Shown piece by piece: positions 8,695-18,609 of a stretch of 64,000 nt of DNA. Numbering within the stretch: position 1 is the stretch's first letter; every line of letters starts with the position of its first letter. The notes under the pieces are model-generated. The model did no database searches. It had not been told where the DNA came from and saw only the letters and a program-made list of their open reading frames with translations. Position numbers and translations under genes: made by a program. The DNA lies in assembly GCF_026314945.1 (NCBI RefSeq), contig NZ_CP111121.1:2108001-2172000 (forward strand), read 5' to 3'. The stretch is from Chryseobacterium fluminis. Its GTDB lineage: Bacteria > Bacteroidota > Bacteroidia > Flavobacteriales > Weeksellaceae.

Positions 8695-8754
8695 ATACTA
8701 AGTTTAGAACGTAAATATAGGAATATTGGTGATAATAATAATTACTAATAAAAA

Positions 8755-8778
8755 AAACCGTCAAAATTTTGACGGTTT
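8755..8778 (-). terminator. terminator of the trigger factor gene
   Basis: A 24-bp perfect palindrome (AAACCGTCAAAA / TTTTGACGGTTT). On the minus strand it is followed by a run of T. It lies 22 bases after the tig stop codon. Confidence 0.75.
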
Positions 8779-8799
8779 CCAATATTTATGATAAATAAA

Positions 8800-10134
8800 T
8801 TATTTTTTAAGTTCTTCTAAAAACTCATCATGAGAGATTTCAGTTTCTTTCTTAGTTGCTTTTTCCAAGATAACATCTTTTAACTTAGTCATCGCTACTT
8901 CAGAAGAGATCTGTCTTACCTGCTCCTGGTCTTTCAACATCTCAACAGCATATTTCTGGATTTCCTCATCACCTAAGTGGTGAATTCCATAGATCGCCAG
9001 CTGATTTCTGACCAATTGCTCTGCCTGTGCCAAAACATCAGCATAGTCCAACTGAATTTCGTTATCACTCATCAGTTTTCCTTCGATGATCTGATATTTC
9101 AACTGGTTTTTCTCAGATTCAAGGATTTCTTTAGCCTGCTCTTCAGACTGGATATTCTGGTTAGAGAACTGTAACCACTTCACAAGGAAAGCCTCCGGAA
9201 GTTTCACTTCTTCTTTCTCAGAAACCTGCTCCAATACTTTATTCACAAAGTGAACATCAGCATTCTGCTGGAAATATTCATCCAGTTCAGACTTTACTTT
9301 TTCTTTAAGCTCCTCTTCAGACTTGATGTTTCCTTCACCGTATACTTTATCAAAAAGCTCCTGGTTCAGTTCTGCTAAGTTTAAAGAATAGAAATCTTTT
9401 ACTTTTACTTCAACTTCGTTGTGGTGTAAATGCTCTACTTCTTCTTTGCTGAATCCTAATTCTTTAGCCAGTTCTTCGTCACCGGCAAGAGTTTCTTTGG
9501 AAACTTTTACAGATCCGTCCATTTTCAGCGACTTTACCAATTTGAAAGCTTCTTTGTTTTCAGCGGTAATGGTAGCATTCTTTGGATGGTGGTGGTGCTC
9601 TCCTTCAGCATTTTCTTCTACAACCTGAGTGATTTCTAAAGCGATGTAAGAATCTTTAGTGATTTTATCCTGAGGAACCTGCTCAGCGAAACGCTTCTGC
9701 ATGTTTTCAATACTCTTGTTGATTTCTTTTTCTGAAGCTTCCACTTTGTAGTGAGGCGCTTCATATTTAGCTAAATCTATCGTGAATTCAGGCTCATACC
9801 CAACTTCAAAAGCAACTTCCAATTGGTCAGCATTGTAATCGAATTCGTTTACGGGCTGAGGAACAGGCTGTCCAACTAATCTTAATTTGTTTTCATTAAT
9901 ATAGTTATTTAAAGCATCAGAAACCTGTTTGTTGATTTCTTCGAATGCAATACCTGCTTCATATTGTTTTCTAACCATACTTAAAGGCACTTTTCCTTTT
10001 CTGAAACCAGGAACTTGCGCATTTTTAGCATAATTAATCAATTGCTTTTCTACTCTTTCTTTGTAGTCAGATTTTTCCAATGTCACTGTAAGCAATGCAC
10101 TTACATCATCATGGTTTTGTGCGGTAACCTTCAT
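8800..10134 (-). CDS. tig: trigger factor, ribosome-bound chaperone
   Basis: A 444-residue trigger factor that meets nascent chains at the ribosome exit tunnel. The ribosome-binding signature is VPGFRKGKVPLSMVRKQYE near residue 40. The middle region is a divergent FKBP-type domain (about 155-245) carrying a His-rich insertion (EGEHHHHPKN), which is common in Bacteroidota trigger factors. The C-terminal helical chaperone arms follow (KSEEELKEKVKSELDEYF onward). Length matches the family. It is monocistronic, with its own -7 box and hairpin terminator. Confidence 0.92.
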   Translation of the reverse strand: MKVTAQNHDDVSALLTVTLEKSDYKERVEKQLINYAKNAQVPGFRKGKVPLSMVRKQYEAGIAFEEINKQVSDALNNYINENKLRLVGQPVPQPVNEFDYNADQLEVAFEVGYEPEFTIDLAKYEAPHYKVEASEKEINKSIENMQKRFAEQVPQDKITKDSYIALEITQVVEENAEGEHHHHPKNATITAENKEAFKLVKSLKMDGSVKVSKETLAGDEELAKELGFSKEEVEHLHHNEVEVKVKDFYSLNLAELNQELFDKVYGEGNIKSEEELKEKVKSELDEYFQQNADVHFVNKVLEQVSEKEEVKLPEAFLVKWLQFSNQNIQSEEQAKEILESEKNQLKYQIIEGKLMSDNEIQLDYADVLAQAEQLVRNQLAIYGIHHLGDEEIQKYAVEMLKDQEQVRQISSEVAMTKLKDVILEKATKKETEISHDEFLEELKK

Positions 10135-10156
10135 TATTGATTAAAATTTTAGGTTG

Positions 10157-10164
10157 CAAAAATA
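10157..10164 (-). promoter_or_regulatory. -7 box of tig
   Basis: TATTTTTG on the minus strand matches TAnnTTTG, 22 bases before the ATG. The leader is A/T-rich (TAAAATTTTAATCA), as usual in this phylum. Confidence 0.5.
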
Positions 10165-10393
10165 TGAAAATTTTATGATAATCTATCATTTAAATCAACT
10201 TATAAAGCCAAATAGTGTTAAAAGAGACGCTTTACAAATATTATCCGCATCAAGACGTATTTGTATCTGCTGAAAATTAAAATTTATTCTCTGTTCTGAA
10301 GAATTTCAAAGATCATTTAAGGGGTTAGAGGTGCTTTTTTTATCAACGGTGTATCCGGCGCTGGATGAAACTAAATCCTGATTTCAAACAAAA

Positions 10394-10420
10394 CAGGCTG
10401 CCCCACTTGAGGACAGCCTG
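10394..10420 (-). terminator. terminator of the His-rich lipoprotein / TonB receptor unit
   Basis: Stem CAGGCTG / CAGCCTG with extra partial pairing inside (CCCC against GAGG). On the minus strand it is followed by TTTTGTTTG. Confidence 0.7.
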
Positions 10421-10446
10421 CTTATTAAACATGAAATTTATTTTAA

Positions 10447-11007
10447 TTAGTGGGTCTCCACTGTAATGTCCACGTCGCTTTCTCCTCCTACTGTCTGTCC
10501 CAACTGGTTAGATGCAGAAGGATAGTTTTGGTTCACCGATGTTGGCTCATGAATCAGTTTTATATTCATTTTGCCTGTTGAGGTAACAGAAGTGATCGTC
10601 CATTCTGTTTTCATACCCAGTCTCTGCCCGTCTGTTCTTACAATATCGTCTGCCGCTCTTATGACTTTAATATCGGCATCAGCCGGTGAAAAAGTAATAA
10701 AATGATGATCTTTTTCTTCTATAATTTCGTCCGAAGAATCATAATGGTCATTATGTTTGATCTGGAAATCAAGTGCGGCAATATAAGTATCTCCCTGATG
10801 AAGATGCAGGTGACTGTCTGCCACGCCGCCTATAACATTTACCGTCTGTACATCAGTGGCATTGGCTTTATTGGTCAAAGTTAATACCACTCTGCCAATT
10901 TCATCATGCTCATGAATATCTTCAGGAATGTCATCATCTCCGTTTCTACATGACAAGATAAAAACTGCAGCTAAAAGTAATAGGGTTATATTGAATAATT
11001 TTTTCAT
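10447..11007 (-). CDS. His-rich lipoprotein partner of the TonB receptor
   Basis: A 186-residue lipoprotein: the signal peptide ends FILSCRNG, with Cys as the lipidation site. The start of the mature part is acidic and His-rich (DDDIPEDIHEHDEIG), and SHLHLHQGDTY and KHNDHYDSSDE follow. Such clusters suit Zn2+ or Cu2+ binding. It lies 27 bases after a TonB receptor on the same strand, a pairing found in metal-acquisition loci of Bacteroidota. No enzyme motif is seen. The metal is not identified by the sequence. Confidence 0.6.
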   Translation of the reverse strand: MKKLFNITLLLLAAVFILSCRNGDDDIPEDIHEHDEIGRVVLTLTNKANATDVQTVNVIGGVADSHLHLHQGDTYIAALDFQIKHNDHYDSSDEIIEEKDHHFITFSPADADIKVIRAADDIVRTDGQRLGMKTEWTITSVTSTGKMNIKLIHEPTSVNQNYPSASNQLGQTVGGESDVDITVETH

Positions 11008-11034
11008 TTTAAATTTAATTTTAAGTATTAATAA

Positions 11035-13418
11035 TTAGAAGTTGTATTTAAGAGTAACGATAAAGTTTCTTCCGGATTCCGGCATAAAATATCTCAGCCT
11101 GTTAAGATATTCACGGTACTCTGTATTAAAAATGTTGTTGATTCTGAAATTGACATTCAGATTTTTGAGCAGATCGGCACCCACGGAGGCATTAAACAGG
11201 GTATATGCTGCAGGAGGTGTGCTCAGATCCAGTTCTTCATTAAATGTAGTTCCATCTTCAATAAAATCAATATTCTGATTTCTGATAGGGAACCGGTTTT
11301 GTTTAAAGACATGCTGATTTTCGACCCTGATATAAAAGTTTCGGGGAGTATTCAGTTTAAACTCTACGGCATTACGGAGATTGGCAGGCATCATTAAAAT
11401 CAGGGGTTCATTATGGGTAAGATCATCGCCTTTCAATGCGCTGAAGCTAGTATTCCATTTTAAATGATTAAGAATATTCAGTTCTGCATCTGCATCGATT
11501 CCAAAAATACGTGCTTTGATCTGCTGATAGCTCCATACAGGGAAAACGCCTCTGTTGGAGGTCTCTATCCCGGTAGGTACCTGGTTGATAAAACTATCCG
11601 AAATCATGTAATAAGGATTCACCTCAACGTGTAAACCTTTCAGTACATTGAATTTGCCCATCAGTAGGAGATTGGCATTATATACCGTTTCTTTCTGAAT
11701 AGACAGGTCTCCCTCTTCAATAATGGCAGCAGAATGGTGAAGACCATCGGAAAAAAGTTCCGCCGGGTTCGGTGTTCTGTCCGCCCTTGAAAGGTTTAAT
11801 TTAAATTCAAAGGTACTGGTGGGTCTGTACTGTACTCCCATATTGGCAGAAAAATTATGATAGTCCAGAATGGGACGTGTTAAGATTCTGCTGTCCGCTT
11901 CTTTTACAAAAAACTGAGGATACAGATCTGCATATTTTTCGTTCCAGTCTTTCGCATCATAATATTTATAGGCATCATATCTGCTGAAATCGTATCTGGC
12001 TCCCACTTCTGCATTCCATTTTGCATTAAAGTTATACTTGAATACAGAGAAAGCACCTGCATCATATCTGTAATAGTCAGGAATCAGGCGTCTTGCTTTC
12101 GTGTCCGGGTTGGGATAATTATCCTGAAAACCTCCTGAAAGGCCACTTTCCAGACTCCAGTTTCCTCTTTCCAAAAGGTGCGTAAGACTGGCTGAATGGG
12201 TGATCAGCCTCAGATCCATAGAAGGAAGCTCGTTCAGCTCTCCTCTCCTGATATCATATTCTTTACGACGGTTCAGCTGGAAGCTGTACTGAAAACTGAT
12301 TTTCCCGAAATTTTCAAAACGTTTATAAGCGGATACTTTTGCTATATGATGCTCGACCTCCTGCTTAGGATTGGTAATATCATAACTGAAATCATCCAGA
12401 TAATAAGGCTGCCCAAATTTAATGGCTTTATAAAAATCCAGCGGACTTCCCAGGTGTGCGCCTTTGTAGATCCCGAATTCCTGATTGATTCCGCTGTATG
12501 ATACATCAAAACCCTTCATAAAACTGTGATTTCCAAAAGAAAAATTAAAAGAATTGATCTCCGCTCCGGTATTCTGCAGCGTGTGATGGGGAATGTACAG
12601 ATCCCCAGCTTTTTATAACTTCCCCCTGTTTTTACAAACCACTGATTTTGCCACGTTTTAGCAATATTTGCCGAAATTTCGCCTCCTCTGCCATTGGAAA
12701 TACCTGACAGTTTTATATTTCCCATCACCGTATCCTTTTTAGGCAAAACAGCCGGCTCAAGCACGACTGCGCCGCCCACCGCATCACTGCCATATTTCAA
12801 TGCAGATGCTCCTTTAATCACATCTATATGTTCAAATTCGTTAACATCTACATTGGGCGCATGCTCTACTCCCCACTCCTGTTCTGCCATCTTCACACCG
12901 TTGTTCACAATAGCGATACGGCTTCCGTACAACCCGTGAATGACCGGTTTTGTGATATTATTCCCGGTTTTGAGCACCGTAACTCCTGATATTGTCGACA
13001 ATAAATTCCCCAGATTTTCGGTAGAATTTCTTTCAATTTCAGCATTATCAAGGGTTTTTATAATAACAGAGCTGCTTTTTTTGTGATTTCCGTGTAAGGT
13101 TACCACTTCAATATTCTCCGCATGATGCTCAAGGGTAATGGCCAGGTGTATATCCTGTGTAACTCCTATATTTTCAGTATAATCGTTGCAGTCAGGATGT
13201 CTGGCAATAAGAATATATTTCCCTGCGGGAATATTGTTAAATGAAAACTTACCGTTTTTCCCTGTTTTGGTAGTGTATTCCCCTATTTTCACCACGGCAT
13301 TTTCCAGCATCGTTTTGTCATGAAAATCCTGGACAGTTCCGTGTACGGCGAAAGTCTGCTGTGCATTGGTAATTGCCAATCCGCAAAAGATCAGCAATAA
13401 ACTATATATCAATTTCAT
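11035..13418 (-). pseudogene. TonB-dependent outer-membrane receptor, frameshifted (ZnuD-like)
   Basis: The upstream frame (12516-13418) carries a signal peptide ending NAQQ, a carboxypeptidase-like regulatory domain (residues 25-95) and the plug (GLYGSRIAIVNNGVKMAEQE, YGSDAVGGAVV). The downstream frame (11035-12519) carries the beta-barrel and ends LKYNF, with a C-terminal aromatic. They join if one base is added near 12603-12615, in a short G or A run read on the minus strand (after GGSYKK; GDLYIPHHTLQNTG follows in the other frame). Total length is then about 790 residues, normal for the family. The plug resembles zinc/metal-type receptors. A sequencing error is possible, since the rest is intact. 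Confidence 0.8.
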
Positions 13419-13628
13419 TGTTAAATAGATAGATTGCGTACCTCAGAAAAGGTACATTTCGTAAAAAATTTATGAAATTTATGGCTCGATCAGCTGTAGT
13501 ATTATGGATATAATCACAATAGCATTATCTTACTAATACTCTCATATACAGATTATACACCGAATTTTAACCTTAAAAATTCAAACGTACAGCCTTACAT
13601 CAAATTAAGCCAAAAAGAATCTAAAAAA

Positions 13629-13985
13629 CTATGAAAGAGCGGGAGGACCGCGCAGTTGAAAGGTGAATTTGGTATGGGACCAGATTTTCTCCTGTACCGC
13701 AATAATCTGTTTTACCTCATGCGTATATGCTTCGAGATGGAAACTAAATTCTTCAGGCACCAAAGTATGTCCGGTCGCAAGAAAATGACAGGCAAGACAG
13801 TCGCCGGCTTTTTCTTTCGTCACATTATCTGAAATCTTATGTTCTGTTTTTTTAAAACTGAAATTCTTAAAGACTTCTTCAGAACTGTGCTGATGGAAAT
13901 TCTGAGAAAACATCGCAATAAAGTATATTCCAAACAACAGCCTGGAGATAAAACTTTTGAGATTTCTGCTTTCTTTAAAAATCAT
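13629..13985 (-). CDS. small exported protein with CxxCH motif, metal-locus associated
   Basis: A 118-residue protein: a hydrophobic N-terminal helix (LLFGIYFIAMFSQ) followed by HQHSSEE, then GDCLACHFLATGHT and a C-terminal LRGPPALS. Small proteins with this architecture (signal/anchor, His cluster, CxxCH, RGPP tail) often precede copper or zinc TonB receptors in Flavobacteriia. It is upstream of the receptor on the same strand, so a metal-related role is inferred. CxxCH could also be read as haem c attachment, but a single short protein with no haem pocket makes that less likely. Confidence 0.5.
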   Translation of the reverse strand: MIFKESRNLKSFISRLLFGIYFIAMFSQNFHQHSSEEVFKNFSFKKTEHKISDNVTKEKAGDCLACHFLATGHTLVPEEFSFHLEAYTHEVKQIIAVQEKIWSHTKFTFQLRGPPALS

Positions 13986-14202
13986 CCGTCAAAATTATAA
14001 AAATAATTTAAGTTTTAAATTAAACTTTTCTTAAAATACTGAATTAAACTTTTCAGGGTAAGCAGAAGCCTGATCTGGTTTCTGCTTGTCCCGATATTTA
14101 TTTTAAACGATGCCCGCCAACTCAGGATCATATGGTGACAGATCAGGACCAGAATAAAAGGTCCATTATCAGAATGTGAGCCTGAGATGAAGCGATTATG
14201 CA

Positions 14203-16131
14203 TTAATTCAGCTGAGATCCCAGATGCTCCCACTCCTGTAAGGCAAGATCCAGGTCTTCTTTGATTTTATTATATTTTTCAAGGGTCTCATCGGAAGGGT
14301 TTTCCTTCGCAAAAGAGGCTTCCATTTCTTCAACTTTCAGTTCAAGCTCAGAGATTTTTTCTTCCACTTTTTTTAATTTGTTCTGAAGATTTTTCTGTTC
14401 CTTGCTTACAATGGCTGATGGCTGGTTACTAACTGTTGGCTTTACCTCAGCTTTTTTGGGTTCGGCCTTAGGTTCATCACTGTGAAGTTTTGCTTTTTCT
14501 GCTGAGATTTCCCTGATGCTTTCTTTCTGTCTGAACTCCAGATATTCATTGATATCCCCTAAGAATTCTTTCATTTTACCATCCCGGAATTCATAAATTT
14601 TATCACACAGTCCCTGTAAGAATTCCCTGTCGTGCGAAATGACGATCAGTGTGCCTTCAAATTTCTGCAATGCCAGCTTGATAATCTCCTTAGACTGAAT
14701 ATCCAGGTGATTGGTAGGCTCATCCATAATCAGTGTGTTGAAAGGACGCAAAAGAAGTTTACACAGAGCCAGACGGTTTCTTTCGCCTCCTGAAAGCACT
14801 TTCGTCTTTTTATTGACGGCTTCTCCCTGAAAAAGGAAAGATCCTAACAGGTCCCGTACTCTGGGTCTGGTTTCTTCCGTTGCTGCATCTTCAGCTTCCT
14901 CCTGTACGGTTTTATTCGGAGTAAGAACTTCTTCCTGATTCTGTGCAAAATAACCGATATTCACGTTGTGTCCTAAGTTCCAGTTTCCGGAATAGTCCTT
15001 GATATCTCCGGCAAGAATTTTGGCCAGCGTGGTTTTTCCCTGCCCGTTCTGTCCTAAGAGGGCAATCCTGTCTCCTCTCTGGACAATAAAATCCACATCA
15101 TCGAAGATCTGCTTTTCGCCGTATGCTTTACCGAGGTTTTCAGCTTCGAAAATAACTTTTCCGGGAACCTGAGACTGTACAAAACGGATATTGAATTTTG
15201 AAACGTCTTCATTATCCACTTCAATACGCTCAATTTTATCTAATTTTTTAATCAGTGACTGGGCAAAAGAAGCTTTGGTAGCACTCGCACGGAATTTATT
15301 GATGTTATCTTCCATCTGTTTGATCTCCGCATCCTGATTTTTCTTAGCCTGAATCAGTTTTTCACGGCGATCTTCCCTCATCACCAGATATTTTGAATAA
15401 TTGGCTTTATAATCGTCCACTTTTCTGTTATTCACATCAAAAGTACGGTTACAGACTGCCGTCATAAACTGTTTGTCGTGACTTACCAACAGGATGGCTC
15501 CCGGGTAATCTTTCAGGAAGTTTTCGAGCCATATGATGGATTCCATATCCAGGTGATTGGTAGGCTCATCGAGAAGCATCAGGTCATTTTTCTGGAGAAG
15601 CAGTTTTGCGAGTTCGATTCTCATTCTCCAACCTCCGGAAAATTCGTCCGTTATTTTTTGGAAATCATCTGCTTTAAAACCTAAACCGAACAACACTTTT
15701 TCGATATCCCCTTCCAGGTTATACGCATCATGGTGCATCAAAAGGTCGTTCAGATCTGTCATTCTGTTGATCAGATCCGTGTAAGAATCACTTTCATAAT
15801 CGGTTCTTACCGTCATCTGATGATTTATTTCTTCCAGTTCTTCTTTCCAGGCATTGATCTGCTCAAAAGCCTGCATGGTTTCATCCCAAACGGTTCTTCC
15901 TTTTACGAAATCAAGATCCTGCTTCAGAAAACCTATGGTGATGTTTCCCTCAGGAACTACATTTCCTTCATAGAAAGTAATTTCTCCGGAAAGCATTTTC
16001 AGTAAAGTGGATTTTCCCGCTCCATTTTTACCAACCAAACCAATTTTATCATCCTTTTTAATCGTGAAATTTACGTTTTGGAACAAATAGTTCCCCGAAT
16101 GATGTAGTCCTAAACCTTGAACAGAAAGCAT
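14203..16131 (-). CDS. ABC-F family ATPase (Uup/YheS-like)
   Basis: 642 residues with two ABC domains and no membrane helices, the ABC-F layout. Walker A: GKNGAGKST (residue 34 on) and GQNGQGKTT. Signatures: FSGGWRMRIEL and LSGGERNRLALC. Walker B: LMLLDEPTNHLD and LIMDEPTNHLD. A charged interdomain linker (KKNQDAEIKQMEDNINKFRA) fits the P-site tRNA interaction motif, and the tail (about 560-642) is a coiled coil. ABC-F proteins act on ribosomes; this one looks like a housekeeping member. No resistance phenotype should be inferred. Confidence 0.88.
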   Translation of the reverse strand: MLSVQGLGLHHSGNYLFQNVNFTIKKDDKIGLVGKNGAGKSTLLKMLSGEITFYEGNVVPEGNITIGFLKQDLDFVKGRTVWDETMQAFEQINAWKEELEEINHQMTVRTDYESDSYTDLINRMTDLNDLLMHHDAYNLEGDIEKVLFGLGFKADDFQKITDEFSGGWRMRIELAKLLLQKNDLMLLDEPTNHLDMESIIWLENFLKDYPGAILLVSHDKQFMTAVCNRTFDVNNRKVDDYKANYSKYLVMREDRREKLIQAKKNQDAEIKQMEDNINKFRASATKASFAQSLIKKLDKIERIEVDNEDVSKFNIRFVQSQVPGKVIFEAENLGKAYGEKQIFDDVDFIVQRGDRIALLGQNGQGKTTLAKILAGDIKDYSGNWNLGHNVNIGYFAQNQEEVLTPNKTVQEEAEDAATEETRPRVRDLLGSFLFQGEAVNKKTKVLSGGERNRLALCKLLLRPFNTLIMDEPTNHLDIQSKEIIKLALQKFEGTLIVISHDREFLQGLCDKIYEFRDGKMKEFLGDINEYLEFRQKESIREISAEKAKLHSDEPKAEPKKAEVKPTVSNQPSAIVSKEQKNLQNKLKKVEEKISELELKVEEMEASFAKENPSDETLEKYNKIKEDLDLALQEWEHLGSQLN

Positions 16132-16452
16132 GTGTGAATAATTAAGAATTAATACTGAATATTTTTCGGGTGCAAAAATACGGAAAAAGAAATGAATTGC
16201 CGAATGTGATATAAAAGCATGATAAATTGTTCATTTAGCAGTGCTCAGATAATCTTAACTGCAGAAGAGGATTTTTATACCATTCCTTTTTCAGCAGATC
16301 AATATGTATTTTAAGTCAATAGTTTTTTACCGTTGCAAATGCTCCTGCACCTACCAATAGTGATCTTCTGTAACAGCTAAGGAATTCATAAAAAAGAGAG
16401 CTGCCCAAAATACATGGACAGCTCTGCACCTAAATTTAAAACTGAAAAAGTA
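16132..16452. other. intergenic region between the ABC-F and Tle1-like genes
   Basis: 321 bases without a supported gene. The only clear element is the hairpin at 16397-16425. Confidence 0.6.
16397..16425 (-). terminator. terminator of the Tle1-like hydrolase gene
   Basis: Stem AGAGCTG / CAGCTCT. On the minus strand a CTTTTTTATG tract follows the stem. Confidence 0.75.
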
Positions 16453-17778
16453 CTAATATTTATTATATATATTCTCTTTAATCAATATAGAACGACTCCA
16501 GGTATCGTTATTCGGAATATTGCTTCCGTAAGCATAATCCACAATAGTGCCATCCTCCAGCTGTTGTAATTCTGGGTATGGCGCTCCTGTCCTGTCCAGA
16601 TTTGCATTACCCGGTACATTCAGACCGTTGTTGATGGCTTCAGTATGAAGGTGAACTTCTGCCTGTTTATATAAAACGTGGGGATATAAACCGAAATTCG
16701 CAGAAATATGCGTGTACTCTGCAAAGTCACGGTAGTTATAAACAGGTTTCAGGTCGGGTGAAAGATCTTTGATATATCTTTCCAGTTTATTTGAAAAATC
16801 AAACAAAAACGCATGCCGGGAGCCATTGATTTCAAAGTTGGATTCGTCGAATTCTGTACTGAATACGGTCTGCACTGCATTGGTTTCAGTGAGCATCAGT
16901 TTTCCGTACACCTTTGCAAGGTCATTATAAACTTTATCTCTTTTTATATAAGCCTGGGAAAAGAATGTTCCTTCATCTATCGAGTATCCTTCAAGAAGGA
17001 ATTCCCAGATTCTGTTTCCTTCCGAATCTTCATCTGAAGTCCGTATGGTTTCTACATAATCGACAAGCTCTTTATTGTTGGTATAATTTGCTGAAATATA
17101 TACCGACTGTGAACTTTCCAGATATCCTCCTCCGATATCAGCATGCGCTCCGGGAACAAAAATTTCTTTCCATACGGAAGCTCCTGTCTTCAAAATCGTA
17201 TCTTCTCTTTGTTTTGATTCATCAAAAATACCGGTCAGGGGAAAAAAATACCGGCATTCGTTTGTGGCACAGATATGAAAAACATGCTCAATATCAGGCA
17301 GGACACTGACATTATACTCGTTAAAAGGATCAGATTCTACCGTGTCAAAAATACCCAGAAATTTAATTTTTATATTTTCCGTCAGAATGAGTTCGTTGCA
17401 CAGATTTCTCGCCAGCATACTTCCCCTGCTGAATCCATAGATATAAAAATGATATTCTTTCGTCTGATCGCGTGTTTTCTCATTTATGAAAAGGAGCGCT
17501 TCAGTAAGTTTATCGTCGGAAGAGTAGCCGGTATATCCATAAGGATTTTTACAGGTTACCATGGCAAAATCACTGTCTTCCTGCCCGGAAACCGTACCTA
17601 TTCCTTCTATATATATTTTTCCGCTGCCACTGAACAATCTGAAAAGTTTGTAGATATTCGTTATATCACTCTGGTAGCTTTGATTATTTTTTTCAGGCAT
17701 CCGGGAAGAAGTTGCATTTATTCCGTTATTTCCTGTCCCATCGAAAAATATTCCGATTGATATCATTTCTTTTTCCAT
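16453..17778 (-). CDS. DUF2235 / Tle1-like alpha/beta hydrolase
   Basis: A 441-residue cytosolic-looking protein (no signal peptide). It begins MISIGIFFDGTGNN, the DUF2235 opening. The Ser nucleophile is in GFSRGSMLAR (GxSxG, near residue 115), an Asp candidate is in GIFDTVES, and the His lies in VPGAHADIGGGY, a hallmark of Tle1-type phospholipase effectors of type VI secretion. The C-terminal 200 residues are unassigned. No VgrG, Hcp, PAAR, accessory or immunity gene is adjacent. It may be a lone effector or an intracellular lipase. It has its own terminator. Confidence 0.7.
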   Translation of the reverse strand: MEKEMISIGIFFDGTGNNGINATSSRMPEKNNQSYQSDITNIYKLFRLFSGSGKIYIEGIGTVSGQEDSDFAMVTCKNPYGYTGYSSDDKLTEALLFINEKTRDQTKEYHFYIYGFSRGSMLARNLCNELILTENIKIKFLGIFDTVESDPFNEYNVSVLPDIEHVFHICATNECRYFFPLTGIFDESKQREDTILKTGASVWKEIFVPGAHADIGGGYLESSQSVYISANYTNNKELVDYVETIRTSDEDSEGNRIWEFLLEGYSIDEGTFFSQAYIKRDKVYNDLAKVYGKLMLTETNAVQTVFSTEFDESNFEINGSRHAFLFDFSNKLERYIKDLSPDLKPVYNYRDFAEYTHISANFGLYPHVLYKQAEVHLHTEAINNGLNVPGNANLDRTGAPYPELQQLEDGTIVDYAYGSNIPNNDTWSRSILIKENIYNKY

Positions 17779-17931
17779 GCCGATCCTATGTATTTATTTT
17801 TAACAGTTTACAATATTCATTGTTTAGATGTTAAAAACCGTGTCATTTAAAGACTTTTCAAAGAAACAAGGAAAACGCTCAGGATACTAGAGTAAAAACT
17901 ACTAAATAAAATATTCCGTATTTCTACGGAA

Positions 17932-18609
17932 TCAGATTCTTTCTACGGGATGAATATTATTGATGATGGCATAGATCACAATGCCCACTGTATTTTTTGC
18001 GCCTATTTTTTCAACAATCCTCTGCCGGTGGCTTTCCACCGTTCTTGGGCTGATGAAGAGTTTTTCAGCAATCTCATTATTGGTACACTCCTGGCAGATA
18101 AGCTTTACAACGTCTTTTTCACGGTCTGAGAGCTCATCATCCATTTCAAACAGGGTTTTCTTTTTAGATGAACTGTTCATGTAGGAAAACAGCATCTGAT
18201 GATCTTCGGCAGTGAAAAACACCCCGTTTTTATACACCATGGTAATGGCGTCGATAAACGTTTTCCGGTTGGAATTTTTAGGAAGAAATGCGGACACTCC
18301 CAATTTCACCATATATCCTAAAATGGTGGTTTTATAATGGGAAGAAAGAATGATTATTTTGAGCTCAGGGTATTTATCCTTTAAAATTTCCACGAGTTCA
18401 AAACCGTTCATTGGCTGCATCTGAACATCCACCAGAGCAATATCCGGAAAATTATCTTTGGAAATATGCTCCAGGTTTTTCAGAAAATCCGGGCCGTTGT
18501 TAGCCGTAAGCCCCACCGAAATATTCTGTTCGGAGGACAATAACATTTTTACGCCTTCGAGGATCAGCTCTTCATCATCAATTAAGGCTACTTTAATTTG
18601 GGATTTCAT
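17932..18609 (-). CDS. NarL/LuxR-family response regulator
   Basis: 225 residues. The receiver domain (1-125) has acidic-pocket residues in ALIDDEEL, the phospho-Asp in ALVDVQMQP and a conserved Lys in FLPKNSN. The LuxR-type HTH (about 160-220) contains LSDREKDVVKLI, NNEIAEKLFISPRTVESHR and AKNTVGIVIYA. It overlaps the sensor kinase gene by 17 bases, so the two are translationally coupled. Targets are unknown. Confidence 0.88.
   Translation of the reverse strand: MKSQIKVALIDDEELILEGVKMLLSSEQNISVGLTANNGPDFLKNLEHISKDNFPDIALVDVQMQPMNGFELVEILKDKYPELKIIILSSHYKTTILGYMVKLGVSAFLPKNSNRKTFIDAITMVYKNGVFFTAEDHQMLFSYMNSSSKKKTLFEMDDELSDREKDVVKLICQECTNNEIAEKLFISPRTVESHRQRIVEKIGAKNTVGIVIYAIINNIHPVERI

Larger units (their letters stand above)
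10135..10446. other. intergenic region between tig and the His-rich lipoprotein gene
   Basis: 312 bases with no supported gene. It holds the tig promoter at one end and, at the other, the hairpin at 10394-10420. The middle is unremarkable AT-rich sequence. Confidence 0.6.

Noticed and set aside
9419..9628. Ser/Phe-rich plus-strand frame inside tig
   Set aside because: Shadow of the trigger factor gene.
13629..13985. Cytochrome c reading of the CxxCH motif
   Set aside because: The protein is short and lacks an axial Met region and a haem-pocket context; the metal-locus position explains it better.
14015..14233. 72-codon minus-strand frame overlapping the end of the ABC-F gene
   Set aside because: Overlaps the coding end in another frame and has no recognisable domain; ordinary intergenic sequence is simpler.
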